This document shows, in pieces, positions 9,618-18,986 of a stretch of DNA of 64,000 nt. This DNA comes from JAADJA01 sp963840975. GTDB taxonomy: Bacteria; Bacteroidota; Bacteroidia; Bacteroidales; JAADJA01. The notes beneath the pieces were generated by a model, which saw nothing but the letters and a program-made list of their open reading frames with translations, searched no databases and was not told the DNA's origin. The stretch spans positions 124,001 through 188,000 of the forward strand of contig CAWJBC010000017.1 in NCBI GenBank assembly GCA_963840975.1, in the 5' to 3' direction. The translations under genes and the position numbers were made by a program. Position 1 is the stretch's first letter; each line of letters starts with the position of its first letter.

Positions 9618-12600
9618 TTATTTAATAAATACTTTTTCTGCTACAAATTGATTGCCGGTTTGGACTTTAACGAGGTAATAACCGCTCTTAGCATCAATCT
9701 TGATCCTTAATACGCCATATCCCGTCGATTCTTTCCGATCCATTTCCTGGCCCATCATATTGTAGATAATAACTTCTGTTAATTCATTACCAGGGAATTC
9801 AATGTAAACGACGTCATCAAATGCATAAATATTTACATTTTTCATTGATGTTTCCTTTTCACCGAAATATGAATCCTTAAAATACAGGTTAAATCGATGA
9901 GGGTCGTTCATCGGGTTGTGATCAAAGTTAATTTCCGTCCCTTGTGATAATTTCGTTACCTGAGAATTTTGAACATCCTCTAAATAAATATTTATTCCCG
10001 GATCGAAATTATCGATCATCGTTACATCCATCTGATAGGTGCCAGCTATGGTATTTTCGAACCCAAGCGGGATCACTTTGTTGACATATTCAGAAGACAT
10101 TACATTATAAGCAAAACTTCTGTCTCCAATAATAGAATACAGTTGTGGCGATTGATCAACATTATAGAATTTTTCCAGATCAAAGTAACCATCAAAACCG
10201 TCGGTTGCATCGGGAAGAAATGCGAGTACTGTTTCATCGCTAAAACCATTTCCAATCGCACTCATCCTGATGATCGGATACATAAATAACTGTGTGTCTT
10301 TGTAAAAAGCCTTTGAATTATGAACCCTTGCAGAAGTCGGAATGGTTAAAGTAGCTGAGGCATTCAAAGCCCTCACCCAGAATCCCTGGGTTGAAGGAAT
10401 AATCCCATTCGTCATTCCCTGCCATCCACCCAAAGTCGGATGCCATCCCCGGTAGGTTCCGTTATCATAAATTTCGGCCCATCCACTCAGGTTGCTTTGC
10501 GGCCAGCTGGTATTCCAGTCAATGGCACATGGATAGGGATTGCCGATTAACCTAAAACCATAATTGGTAGGATTTGTCCCTGGTGAGTAACTGAAGCTGG
10601 CAAAGTTTACATTGGTGCTGGTAAGCGTTCCAGTATAAGCAACTGTTATGGGTCCGGTATAATTATCCGAAGCCCATGATGAATAACCCTGACCGACATT
10701 CATCGGGATCGTTGTAGGCTGAACAAGATAAGTCCAGCCATTCGTTGGTTCATTGTACTCCTTAAGATAAATATCGTAATACACATTAATTGTCGCTCCT
10801 GCAACAGGCGGAGAAACCAGGTGCCAGCGTTCGGAACTCATGTATTCCTGAACCGTCGTTATTCCGCTTACATTGAAAGTGCCGTTATTAATAAAAGAAG
10901 CCATACCAGTTTCGTCTGCTTTAAATAATGCATTTCCAGTTACATTAATAATTTTTGTAGCTGAATTGGTAAAATTACTTCCAGGTTGAACTATAAAATT
11001 ACCCAATACGTTTATATCGGAATTAGAGGAAGCACTATTGCCAGTTTTGCTGATGATCAGGTTGTTAAATGATAAAGTTCCTTGTATTGGACTAAAACGA
11101 TAATTTACGGTTGGCCAGTTTGAAGTACTTGTCAGATTCGAAACACCTGTTGTCATCGAGCCTGTCGTAGCTTCAATAAAATGAACAGTTCCTCCAGTTC
11201 CATCCTCAATGCCGATGGATGCACTTTCACTAGCGTTATTTGTACCAGCTTGAACAGTGCCATAACAAAACTCAATCATATTTGAACTCTCATATAATTT
11301 CACCTGGAAGTTTAATCTTTCGGTAGCACCTGTTCTGTATGAAAGTACACCTTTCCATTCTGTTGTAAAAATCCTGTCAGGTGAAGATCCTTCTGTTTTA
11401 TAACTTACGACACTTGTTGCGTCATCCGAAAGATCATCCCACCAGGGAGCAAGAATTCTGTTGGGCGTTGAGGTAGTAAACAAATTGGCATTTGTTGAAG
11501 AGGTACCTGTTGTAATCCCAAAAGCTAACCATCCATTTGTGCAGATTCTGGCTGTTGTATAATTCGCTCCATCAAAATTAAATGTAAATCCAATTGATAC
11601 ATTTGATCCCCCATTATCACCAGTTGGACCGGTAGTCGCACCTGTCAGATTAACCATCCCGACAGCAAAAGTTGACCTTGCGATATTATTAATAGTTGTA
11701 GCCGGGACTGTTGGGTTAACAATGGTTGCTGACGAAGTTCCGTTAAAATCCACAATTCCGTTACCGGAATTAAATGTTCCCGAATTACTCCAATTTCCTG
11801 CTAATCGAATCATTGAATTTGCTGTACATGTTAGGGTTTTACCAGCAGGAATCGTTAAATTACCTGTTATAGTCAATTCCGAAGCACCATTCATGGTAAT
11901 ATTATTGCAGGTTGTACCCAGGATCAAATCTCCTGTCCGGGTTGGCCAGCGATTACTTGCTACAGATGCCGGTATGGTGACATCAACACCGGAAGTCGGC
12001 ACAATTCCATTGTCCCAGTTTGAACCCACTTCCCAGACTGTTGAAACGGCACCTGTCCACAATCCGGGATAAGTTGGGATTACACAATTAATACTCGCTG
12101 CCCAACCTGTTGATGTTATACTGCCATCTGATGTAAAATTAAAAGTTATCGCACCTGATGGATTAGATGCTAAAACAGTTCCCGGACCAGCAGTTCCATT
12201 ATAAGTTCCAATCAAAGGAGCGGCAGTGCTCGTTCCATTATAAATCCTCAAATAATCATAATTTAATTCTGTACTGAACGAACTAAAAGTAAACTGGATC
12301 ATTGCCCCGGGAGTAGACGGATAAAATGTTTCCGTAAAATTTTCATTATTTGAGTATGCACCACCAGAACCTCCTGAATCGTAGAAATCACCTGAGCAGG
12401 TTGTTATTGTTCCATTGGTCATATTGAATACTGGCGAAATAACATTGATATAGGCTGTTTTCGTTTCTGTATCATTTCCCAGGCCATTCGTAGCAATAAG
12501 GCTTGCATTATAGGTACCAAGTGTGCTATAGGTGATAATATGGGGTCCCTGCCCAGTTGCTGTTGAAGGGGTCCCACCCGGAAACGACCAGCTCCAGGAG

Positions 12601-14417
12601 GTAGGATTACAACTAGAAATATCAGTAAAGGTGACAGTATTCCCCACGACAACAGTAGTAGGAGAACCTATAAAATCAGCAAAAATATTTTGAACCGTTA
12701 TATAGCCGGTTTTTGTCATGGTATTATTGTTTACACCATCACTGACTGTTAAAGAAACATTATAAATTCCGGGTGTATTATAGAATATGGCTGGTGGATT
12801 CTGACCGCTGTAGGATGATGGAGTTCCTCCTGGAAATGACCAGCTCCATGAAGTCGGATTTCCAGAAGACTGGTCTGTATATGTAACACTGTTTCCGGCG
12901 CAAACATTTGTAATACTTGCAGTAAATGTAGCATTTAGACCTATAACAAAAGGTGAAACATACGTCATATATCCAGTCCTATTGTCGGTCCAGCATGGAT
13001 AAAACCGTCCACCTTTAGCTGTTATGCCAAGGTAGTCGCCCATATAACCTGTTGCTAATCCGGAAATTGGAGATGGTGTGAAAGAGACATCACTCACTCT
13101 GAAATCACTCCAGGTCGCACCTGCATCAAGTGAGTAGGCCACCCAGGCTTCACAGGAAGCTGTTGCAGTATTTCTGTTATCATAAAAAACAGTTGCAATA
13201 ATTCCAGTTTCCTGGTCACAGGTAATCCAGGGCATATAAGCAGTGCCTGTCCCCTGATTGATCTTTACAGGTGTTGACCAGTTTAAACCGCCATTTGTTG
13301 ACCTAATCATATAGGCTCCTGCTGTTCCGGAATTGACACCTGGCGCGCCAATGTTGGTCCACACAACATAAATATTTCCATTGTTCGGTCCTCCACTATT
13401 ATCCACAGTCATGGAAGGGAAAGAATTCACCCTCATGTTTTGTGGAACAGCTGTGTTTCTGATTCCTCTGATGTTTGTAATTATTCTTGTTGGAGCAGCA
13501 AATGATACTCCCCCGTTGGTTGATTTGGCAAATCCGATTGCTGTTTCATCTGCCGGCCATGAATCGTAAACAGCCCATACTGTATAAACTTCGCCATTAG
13601 GTCCTGTCTGGATATTGACGCCTTGATTATGGCTGCCAGCATTGATTGCATTACTAAGGTTGATAACCGAAGACCAACTAACACCATTGTTCGTAGATCG
13701 TGAAAAGATGATATCCGCATAATTTGCAGATCCCGTCTGCAAATCTACCCAGGCATTGTAAAGATAATTCTGATAGGGACTGGTGGTAGTATTATCGATC
13801 CACATGTGATTTTTATCCTGACTTCCTGTTGAGTAAACGGTCACTGCTGTCCATGATGTTCCATTATCAGAATAAGCAGTACCCATGCCCCCTGCTGAAG
13901 TTATGTACCCAACAAACTGTCTTCCTGCACGGTTGATGGCAGTGGTAGGATCGCCGCTGTTTGATCCGCCAGCACCGGTTGTACTTCCTCCCCAGGAAGC
14001 TCCACCATTGGCGGTTTGGAGGTAATCAGCTCCATATAATGTTCCTGCAGAACTGCCGTTCCAACTCGTTGAATTATTAGAGTTCAATACATATTGATTG
14101 TTATCAGGATCAACAAATATAGAATTTTCTGTTTGTGTTACATTGGTAAGGCTGGTAACTGCAACATCCGGCGAATCCTGCACCATAACTCCCTTACCAG
14201 AAATTTCAGTTCCCTTGAATTCGGCAGGCTTAAATGGTACGGGTGGATTGCCTTTTGTAACACCCAATTCTATCATTCGGTTCCAGTAACCCATATTATC
14301 AAAACGGGTGTCAAGCTTCTCCTGGGTTTTAGTATCCTTTTTAGTTTGCTGGGCATTAAGGGTAACACCAATAATGGCAAATACAAGCACTGTAATAAAT
14401 TTTGTAAATTTCATCAT
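9618..14417 (-). CDS. T9SS-secreted mosaic protein: propeller, PKD, CUB-like, solenoid and sorting domain
   Basis: About 1599 residues. I start at 14417 (MMKFTKFITVLVFAIIGVTLNAQQ), because an upstream alternative at 14462 would add 15 residues before a good signal peptide and overlap a promoter-like TATTTTTG. Order: BNR/sialidase-like propeller (80-485), two PKD domains (490-660), CUB-like domain (664-777, YDYLRIYNG), a beta-solenoid region beginning WTGAVSTVWEVGSNW (780-1180) with a nidogen-like insert, a RWHLVSPP domain shared with the next gene (from about 1196), and a T9SS type A sorting domain (1522-1599) with YNMMGQEM and the final KVFIK. It should cross the outer membrane by T9SS and be anchored or released. 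Its first 777 residues are closely paralogous to the 916-5256 protein. Confidence 0.87.
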   Translation of the reverse strand: MMKFTKFITVLVFAIIGVTLNAQQTKKDTKTQEKLDTRFDNMGYWNRMIELGVTKGNPPVPFKPAEFKGTEISGKGVMVQDSPDVAVTSLTNVTQTENSIFVDPDNNQYVLNSNNSTSWNGSSAGTLYGADYLQTANGGASWGGSTTGAGGSNSGDPTTAINRAGRQFVGYITSAGGMGTAYSDNGTSWTAVTVYSTGSQDKNHMWIDNTTTSPYQNYLYNAWVDLQTGSANYADIIFSRSTNNGVSWSSVINLSNAINAGSHNQGVNIQTGPNGEVYTVWAVYDSWPADETAIGFAKSTNGGVSFAAPTRIITNIRGIRNTAVPQNMRVNSFPSMTVDNSGGPNNGNIYVVWTNIGAPGVNSGTAGAYMIRSTNGGLNWSTPVKINQGTGTAYMPWITCDQETGIIATVFYDNRNTATASCEAWVAYSLDAGATWSDFRVSDVSFTPSPISGLATGYMGDYLGITAKGGRFYPCWTDNRTGYMTYVSPFVIGLNATFTASITNVCAGNSVTYTDQSSGNPTSWSWSFPGGTPSSYSGQNPPAIFYNTPGIYNVSLTVSDGVNNNTMTKTGYITVQNIFADFIGSPTTVVVGNTVTFTDISSCNPTSWSWSFPGGTPSTATGQGPHIITYSTLGTYNASLIATNGLGNDTETKTAYINVISPVFNMTNGTITTCSGDFYDSGGSGGAYSNNENFTETFYPSTPGAMIQFTFSSFSTELNYDYLRIYNGTSTAAPLIGTYNGTAGPGTVLASNPSGAITFNFTSDGSITSTGWAASINCVIPTYPGLWTGAVSTVWEVGSNWDNGIVPTSGVDVTIPASVASNRWPTRTGDLILGTTCNNITMNGASELTITGNLTIPAGKTLTCTANSMIRLAGNWSNSGTFNSGNGIVDFNGTSSATIVNPTVPATTINNIARSTFAVGMVNLTGATTGPTGDNGGSNVSIGFTFNFDGANYTTARICTNGWLAFGITTGTSSTNANLFTTSTPNRILAPWWDDLSDDATSVVSYKTEGSSPDRIFTTEWKGVLSYRTGATERLNFQVKLYESSNMIEFCYGTVQAGTNNASESASIGIEDGTGGTVHFIEATTGSMTTGVSNLTSTSNWPTVNYRFSPIQGTLSFNNLIISKTGNSASSNSDINVLGNFIVQPGSNFTNSATKIINVTGNALFKADETGMASFINNGTFNVSGITTVQEYMSSERWHLVSPPVAGATINVYYDIYLKEYNEPTNGWTYLVQPTTIPMNVGQGYSSWASDNYTGPITVAYTGTLTSTNVNFASFSYSPGTNPTNYGFRLIGNPYPCAIDWNTSWPQSNLSGWAEIYDNGTYRGWHPTLGGWQGMTNGIIPSTQGFWVRALNASATLTIPTSARVHNSKAFYKDTQLFMYPIIRMSAIGNGFSDETVLAFLPDATDGFDGYFDLEKFYNVDQSPQLYSIIGDRSFAYNVMSSEYVNKVIPLGFENTIAGTYQMDVTMIDNFDPGINIYLEDVQNSQVTKLSQGTEINFDHNPMNDPHRFNLYFKDSYFGEKETSMKNVNIYAFDDVVYIEFPGNELTEVIIYNMMGQEMDRKESTGYGVLRIKIDAKSGYYLVKVQTGNQFVAEKVFIK

Positions 14418-14459
14418 ATCTGTTTTTTGTTCAACCTGAATTAAAGGAAAGTTCATTCG

Positions 14460-14494
14460 CAAAAATATATAATTCTTTAATTATAACTTACAAA
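14460..14494 (-). promoter_or_regulatory. Promoter-like pair before the 9618-14417 gene
   Basis: On the minus strand, TTTG (14491-14494) and TATTTTTG (14460-14467) are separated by 23 bases, slightly more than the usual 19-21. The pair lies about 43 bases before the chosen start at 14417 and argues against a start at 14462. Confidence 0.4.
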
Positions 14495-14537
14495 AAAATT
14501 TCAACTATTTTAAAAATGATGAGTTTGGGAAAATAAA

Positions 14538-14569
14538 AAAAGCCCCGGAAATTATTAACCGGAGGCTTT
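14538..14569 (-). terminator. Hairpin after the 14690-18709 gene
   Basis: A stem of AAAGCC/CCGG with CCGG/GGCTTT lies downstream of the full-length end (14591) of the solenoid protein gene. It is nearly the same sequence as the hairpin at 9567-9598. Its position just after 14591, not after 14690, suggests the gene once ended at 14591. Confidence 0.7.
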
Positions 14570-14590
14570 AGATTGCTGATTTTTAAATGT

Positions 14591-14692
14591 TTATTTGATA
14601 AATACTTTTTGAGTTACAAATTGATCGCCGGTTTGGACTTTGACAAGATAGAATCCGGTTTCTCCATTAACTTGAAACGAATTACCCCTTCA
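14591..14692 (-). pseudogene. Detached end of a T9SS sorting domain beyond an in-frame TGA
   Basis: After the TGA at 14690-14692 the same frame stays open for about 32 codons and encodes GETGFYLVKVQTGDQF followed by VTQKVFIK and TAA at 14591. This matches the last residues of the paralog's sorting domain (SGYYLVKVQTGNQF...KVFIK). The read-through length from 18709 (4119 bases, 1373 codons) divides exactly by three, so one nonsense codon or a pair of compensating indels separates the domain. Confidence 0.8.
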
Positions 14693-17600
14693 GCAATTCG
14701 CTTTTGTTACAATCTGGCGTCCCATCATATCATAAACCATAATATCTGCTGAATTTTCGTCTGGGAGATTAATAAAAATCACATCATTACAGGAATAAAC
14801 ACTAATTCCTCCAAATTCAATTTCATCTTCCAAACCAAAGTAAGAATCTTTAAAATGAAGATTGAATCGATGCGGTTCATCCGTTGGTAAGTATTCAAAT
14901 TCATAAGTTGTATTTTCTACAAGAGTGGTAACATTCCCGGTTTTTATATCCTGTAAATATACATTGATGCCTCCGGTAAAGTTTTCTACATTCGAAGTAT
15001 TAATATGGTAGGTTCCGGGAACTCCAATTTTAAAATAAACTGGGATTACTTCATCTGTATAGTCCTCCGGCATAACATTTACAGCATATTCATTTCCTTC
15101 AATCACACTGTAAATATCTGGTGAGCCTTCTCCATTCGAGAATTTCCCCAAATCATATAATCCATCAAAACCTGAATGTCCATCAGGATGAAATATCACA
15201 ACTGTTTCATCAATTGCTCCATTCTTCTCAACATTCAATCTAACAGTTGGAAAGGGATTCTCATTACCGTTTTTATAAAAAGTTTGAGAACTATGTACCC
15301 GCTGTGAAGCCGGTATTGTCATCGAAGCTCCTGTATTGGTTGCCCTTACCCAAAAACCCTGGGTTGAAGGAATAATTCCACTTGTCATTTCATTCCATGA
15401 TTCATTACCAGGTAAGAAGGGATTCCATCCCTTATAAGTCGTATTATCCTTTATCACCATCCAACCACTCAAATTCACCCTGTTCCAACTGGCATTGGTA
15501 TTCCAATCCAAGGCACAGGGATAGGGATTGCCTACCAACCTGAAACCATAATAGGTTGGATTAGTAGAAGGATTATAACCAAATCCGGTAAGGTTAAAGT
15601 TTCCGGTATTGAGCTGTCCCTTATATGAAACTGTATTTGAAGGAGGCAGCCAGTCATTTTCTACCCATGCATAGTAACCCAGAGTTTCATTCATTGGGAT
15701 AGTGGTAGGAATCTCCAGATTTGTCCAACTATTATCAGATTCATTGTATTCTTTCAGGTAGATATCATAATAAACGTTTATTGTAGCATCTGAAATAGGA
15801 GGCGTAACCAAATGCCAGCGCTCAGGAGCTAAATATTGCTCCACAGTTGCCGGTACGTTAGCGGTGTTATGAATCAGGGAACCCATGTTTCCGATATTAT
15901 CAGCTTTGATGATAAGTCCGTTATTACCAACAGTATTGTTCAGAGTGCCGTTAACTGTAAGTGAATTTGTTGAAGTGATACTTACACCATTTGGCCGTGT
16001 AATAGTAAAGTTATTCAATCCATTGGTAATGGTTGGTAACACTAGGTTGGCACTGGACCCACCGACAGTTAAATTGCTGATTGACCCGCCTATTATTGCG
16101 TTGCTTCCCGAAATTCCCCCGTTTAAGGCTAGAGTATTACCTCCAATTGTATATGTGCCGATTGTTAGATCCAGAGTTCCGTTTATTGAAGCTGTTGAAG
16201 CTGTTGGAATACCTGGAGTATTTATATTAACTTTAAGATTATCCAAGTGACAGTTATTTCCATAAGCACCGGTAAAAAGCAAAGCAATATATATTGTAGC
16301 CTGATTCTCTGCCCCTGCAGGCAAAATACAATTATTTGTCACCCAACCATTCGTTGCACTATACCTGTAATATGTAGACGAATTGTTCCATGTAGTACCA
16401 TTTGTTGACCATTGGACTGTAACATTATCTGTATTTGTATAACTATTATCCATATACCAGTCAAAAATAACAGTGATATCTGTCTTGCCAGTAGTAGCTA
16501 TAGGAGAAGAATTTTTCTTCAAACGGATCTGGTCACCCGGATCACAGTCATATGAATTAAATTGGACACAACGGGTTCCTTCTGTAGGTGTGACAGTTGG
16601 ATAAGTTCCTGTTGTAACATAAGTTATAGCTGGACTGGCATAAGTACCACCATCTATTAATATTTCTGTTACCCAATCTGAAGGATTAGTAGTAGTATTA
16701 AAACCCTGTGAATAAAGCGTAGATACTGTTCCGCCTGATGGGATTCCACTTTGAACAGTGCCTCCTGTATTTGTTGTCAAATTATAAAGAACTGTGGAAC
16801 TTGTTGGGATTTCATATCCAGTATTCACAACAGAAACATCTGTATATATTACATTAACAACTGTTCCGAAAGTTGGAGATGCTGATAATGTGCCAGTCGC
16901 TGTTCGTGAAATTGTTGTTCCTGAAGCCATAGTTAAATTAGCTCCATTGGTCAAGCGTCCATCTGTGAGCGTTAAGGTGTTATTTACAGTTACTGAACCA
17001 CCTAATGTTACTCCACCAGAATTATTTATTGTAAGATCGTGTAATCCATTGGTTATAGCATTAAGAGTAGTTGAACCATTCATCACAAGGTCCGAGTTAG
17101 CTCCTCCAAAAAATGCTCCAGCTACGGTGTAGGTAATTGTTCCGCCCAGTATTAAGCTATTAGCGCCAATTCTTAGCGTGGGTGTTCCAGTTCCTCCATA
17201 AAAATTTAATTCCTCGTTAATTGTAAGATCAGAATTAAGGGTTACATCTGCTGCATCGAAAATATAAAATAAATCGCAGATCAAAGAACCTGGAACTTCA
17301 TTACCTGTATTATAGGCAACAGAACCATTATCATAAAGAAGTATTAATCCGCCGGTTCCAACATTAAATCCTGGTAATACATCAAAACTTCCTGCTGAGG
17401 ATGTATTTGATGCCACACCTCTCTGAACGACCGCATAAGATGTACCTCCGTTTCCTAAAGTGATTTTATTCGAATTTGTAACAGTACCGGTAAATAAGTT
17501 TGCCCTTGTTACAACGAAACTATTGGAACCTGCAAGTGTCAAGCCTGAAGCATTTGTGTTAGATACATCAAAACTTGACAGTGGTGAGGTTACAGTACCG

Positions 17601-18709
17601 TTATTTGTGAAAGTCTGCGCATTCGCCGAACTAAAGATAAATCTGATGTAGCTGGCTGTCGCATCAATGATGCCAGTATTTGTCACATCACTTCCCATTA
17701 CCAGCCATGTACTTGTTGTACTTGTTCCCGCAGTCAAGACAAGTGTTGAGCTGTTATTTATATCTCCGTTAACAGTAACTGTGGCGGATCCTGCAATGGT
17801 CTTTGTACCTGCTCCAGAAAATCCCAAATTACCAAGATAAGTAGTTGCATAAACGGTTTGTGCAGCAGAACCGGAATATTCCAAGTTACTTCCAGAAGGA
17901 AGTGTCATAGCGCTGAATTGCGCTGCGGTGAGGGTTCCTGTACCGATTTTCACAGTACTACCAGAAACTGCTATTATAGTTGGCGAATTTGTACGTGTTC
18001 CATTCAAATCCAATGTCCCTGCATCACTAAATATAAAACGGCAACCCGTTGTTCCAGTGGTCAGTGTCCCTGAAATTGTTGCATTTCCCGTTGTAATATT
18101 AATAATATCATTTCTAGTGGTTGTTGTAGCATTCATTGTTAGAGATCCACATGAAAGTGTACCTGCATTTACATTAATAGTGCAGGTTTCACCATTAGAT
18201 GGTCTTGGCATTGAGATAAGCCCCGAAACAGTAAGAGAGTTCGTTCCACTGATGGTTATGGCTGAATTCGAAGTAGATATAGTAGCAAAAGTTATTGAAG
18301 CACAAGCAGCATTGACATTCACAGTCACAGTTACACCTTGATTGATTGTTACATTATCACCCGCCACGGGTACAGATTGTCCACCCCATGTCGCAGTGTT
18401 GTTCCAGTTACCTGAGACCGATGCTGTTCTGTTTGCAAGCGGTCCATCCACGGGGGGGTCGGCAATTTGGCTATTTTCAAATGAATTCTCATTTGAAACA
18501 ACTGTTCCCAATATTTGATTATTCTCTTCAACTTTATCGGGCTGGGCAGTAAATACTTGAATCCTTTGCACTTTTTTACTTGCACTTAGGTTATCATTTG
18601 CAGTTTTGGTTTGCCCCCATCCAATATTACTCACTCCGAACAAAAGAGACAACAGAAAAATGGTAAACAGGAAATTCTTTTTTGAATAGTGTAAAAACTT
18701 AGTTTTCAT
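14690..18709 (-). CDS. Secreted beta-solenoid surface protein with truncated T9SS sorting domain
   Basis: 1339 residues as it stands. Signal peptide MKTKFLHYSKKNFLFTIFLLSLLFGVSNIGWGQ is followed at about 95 by NWNNTATWGGQSVPVAGD, a typical start of long parallel-beta surface proteins. A Thr/Ser/Asn/Gly-rich solenoid runs to about 950, with ITISG and LTVNG type strands. The ERWHLVTPP domain (960-1250) and most of a T9SS type A domain follow, and the frame stops at VYDMMGRQIVTKANC. The rest of the sorting domain is encoded in frame after the stop. With this stop the protein would probably fail T9SS export or anchoring, because the final strands and basic end are needed in studied T9SS cargo. 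An adhesin-like role is inferred. The TGA may also be an assembly error. Confidence 0.85.
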   Translation of the reverse strand: MKTKFLHYSKKNFLFTIFLLSLLFGVSNIGWGQTKTANDNLSASKKVQRIQVFTAQPDKVEENNQILGTVVSNENSFENSQIADPPVDGPLANRTASVSGNWNNTATWGGQSVPVAGDNVTINQGVTVTVNVNAACASITFATISTSNSAITISGTNSLTVSGLISMPRPSNGETCTINVNAGTLSCGSLTMNATTTTRNDIINITTGNATISGTLTTGTTGCRFIFSDAGTLDLNGTRTNSPTIIAVSGSTVKIGTGTLTAAQFSAMTLPSGSNLEYSGSAAQTVYATTYLGNLGFSGAGTKTIAGSATVTVNGDINNSSTLVLTAGTSTTSTWLVMGSDVTNTGIIDATASYIRFIFSSANAQTFTNNGTVTSPLSSFDVSNTNASGLTLAGSNSFVVTRANLFTGTVTNSNKITLGNGGTSYAVVQRGVASNTSSAGSFDVLPGFNVGTGGLILLYDNGSVAYNTGNEVPGSLICDLFYIFDAADVTLNSDLTINEELNFYGGTGTPTLRIGANSLILGGTITYTVAGAFFGGANSDLVMNGSTTLNAITNGLHDLTINNSGGVTLGGSVTVNNTLTLTDGRLTNGANLTMASGTTISRTATGTLSASPTFGTVVNVIYTDVSVVNTGYEIPTSSTVLYNLTTNTGGTVQSGIPSGGTVSTLYSQGFNTTTNPSDWVTEILIDGGTYASPAITYVTTGTYPTVTPTEGTRCVQFNSYDCDPGDQIRLKKNSSPIATTGKTDITVIFDWYMDNSYTNTDNVTVQWSTNGTTWNNSSTYYRYSATNGWVTNNCILPAGAENQATIYIALLFTGAYGNNCHLDNLKVNINTPGIPTASTASINGTLDLTIGTYTIGGNTLALNGGISGSNAIIGGSISNLTVGGSSANLVLPTITNGLNNFTITRPNGVSITSTNSLTVNGTLNNTVGNNGLIIKADNIGNMGSLIHNTANVPATVEQYLAPERWHLVTPPISDATINVYYDIYLKEYNESDNSWTNLEIPTTIPMNETLGYYAWVENDWLPPSNTVSYKGQLNTGNFNLTGFGYNPSTNPTYYGFRLVGNPYPCALDWNTNASWNRVNLSGWMVIKDNTTYKGWNPFLPGNESWNEMTSGIIPSTQGFWVRATNTGASMTIPASQRVHSSQTFYKNGNENPFPTVRLNVEKNGAIDETVVIFHPDGHSGFDGLYDLGKFSNGEGSPDIYSVIEGNEYAVNVMPEDYTDEVIPVYFKIGVPGTYHINTSNVENFTGGINVYLQDIKTGNVTTLVENTTYEFEYLPTDEPHRFNLHFKDSYFGLEDEIEFGGISVYSCNDVIFINLPDENSADIMVYDMMGRQIVTKANC

Positions 18710-18926
18710 AGGTATAATTTTTATTTGTTTGTATTTTTATCAGTTATTAAAATAACATTTGGGAAAGAAATGGGATAATTGTAATTACAAATCATATCAA
18801 CAAGTTTAATTCAAACAAATCAATACATTAAAGTAACTTATCTGTTTTATTTTCCAATATTGAGAATCAGATCAACCCTGATATTTCTATCGAGGACAAA
18901 TATATAATAATTCTTAACATAAAAAA

Positions 18927-18953
18927 ATTCTCTGAAAATTGTTTTCAGAGAAT
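18927..18953 (-). terminator. Perfect 12-bp hairpin with U tract
   Basis: ATTCTCTGAAAA (18927-18938), a 3-base loop and TTTTCAGAGAAT (18942-18953) pair perfectly. The run of A at 18921-18926 becomes a U tract on the minus transcript. It lies about 35 bases beyond the stop at 18987. Confidence 0.85.
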
Positions 18954-18986
18954 CTTGTTGATAAATACTTTAATATTCTGTTAAAA

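Noticed and set aside
14418..14462. Upstream start at 14462 for the 9618-14417 gene
   Set aside because: It would place 15 polar residues before a good signal peptide and would overlap the TATTTTTG promoter-like element at 14460.
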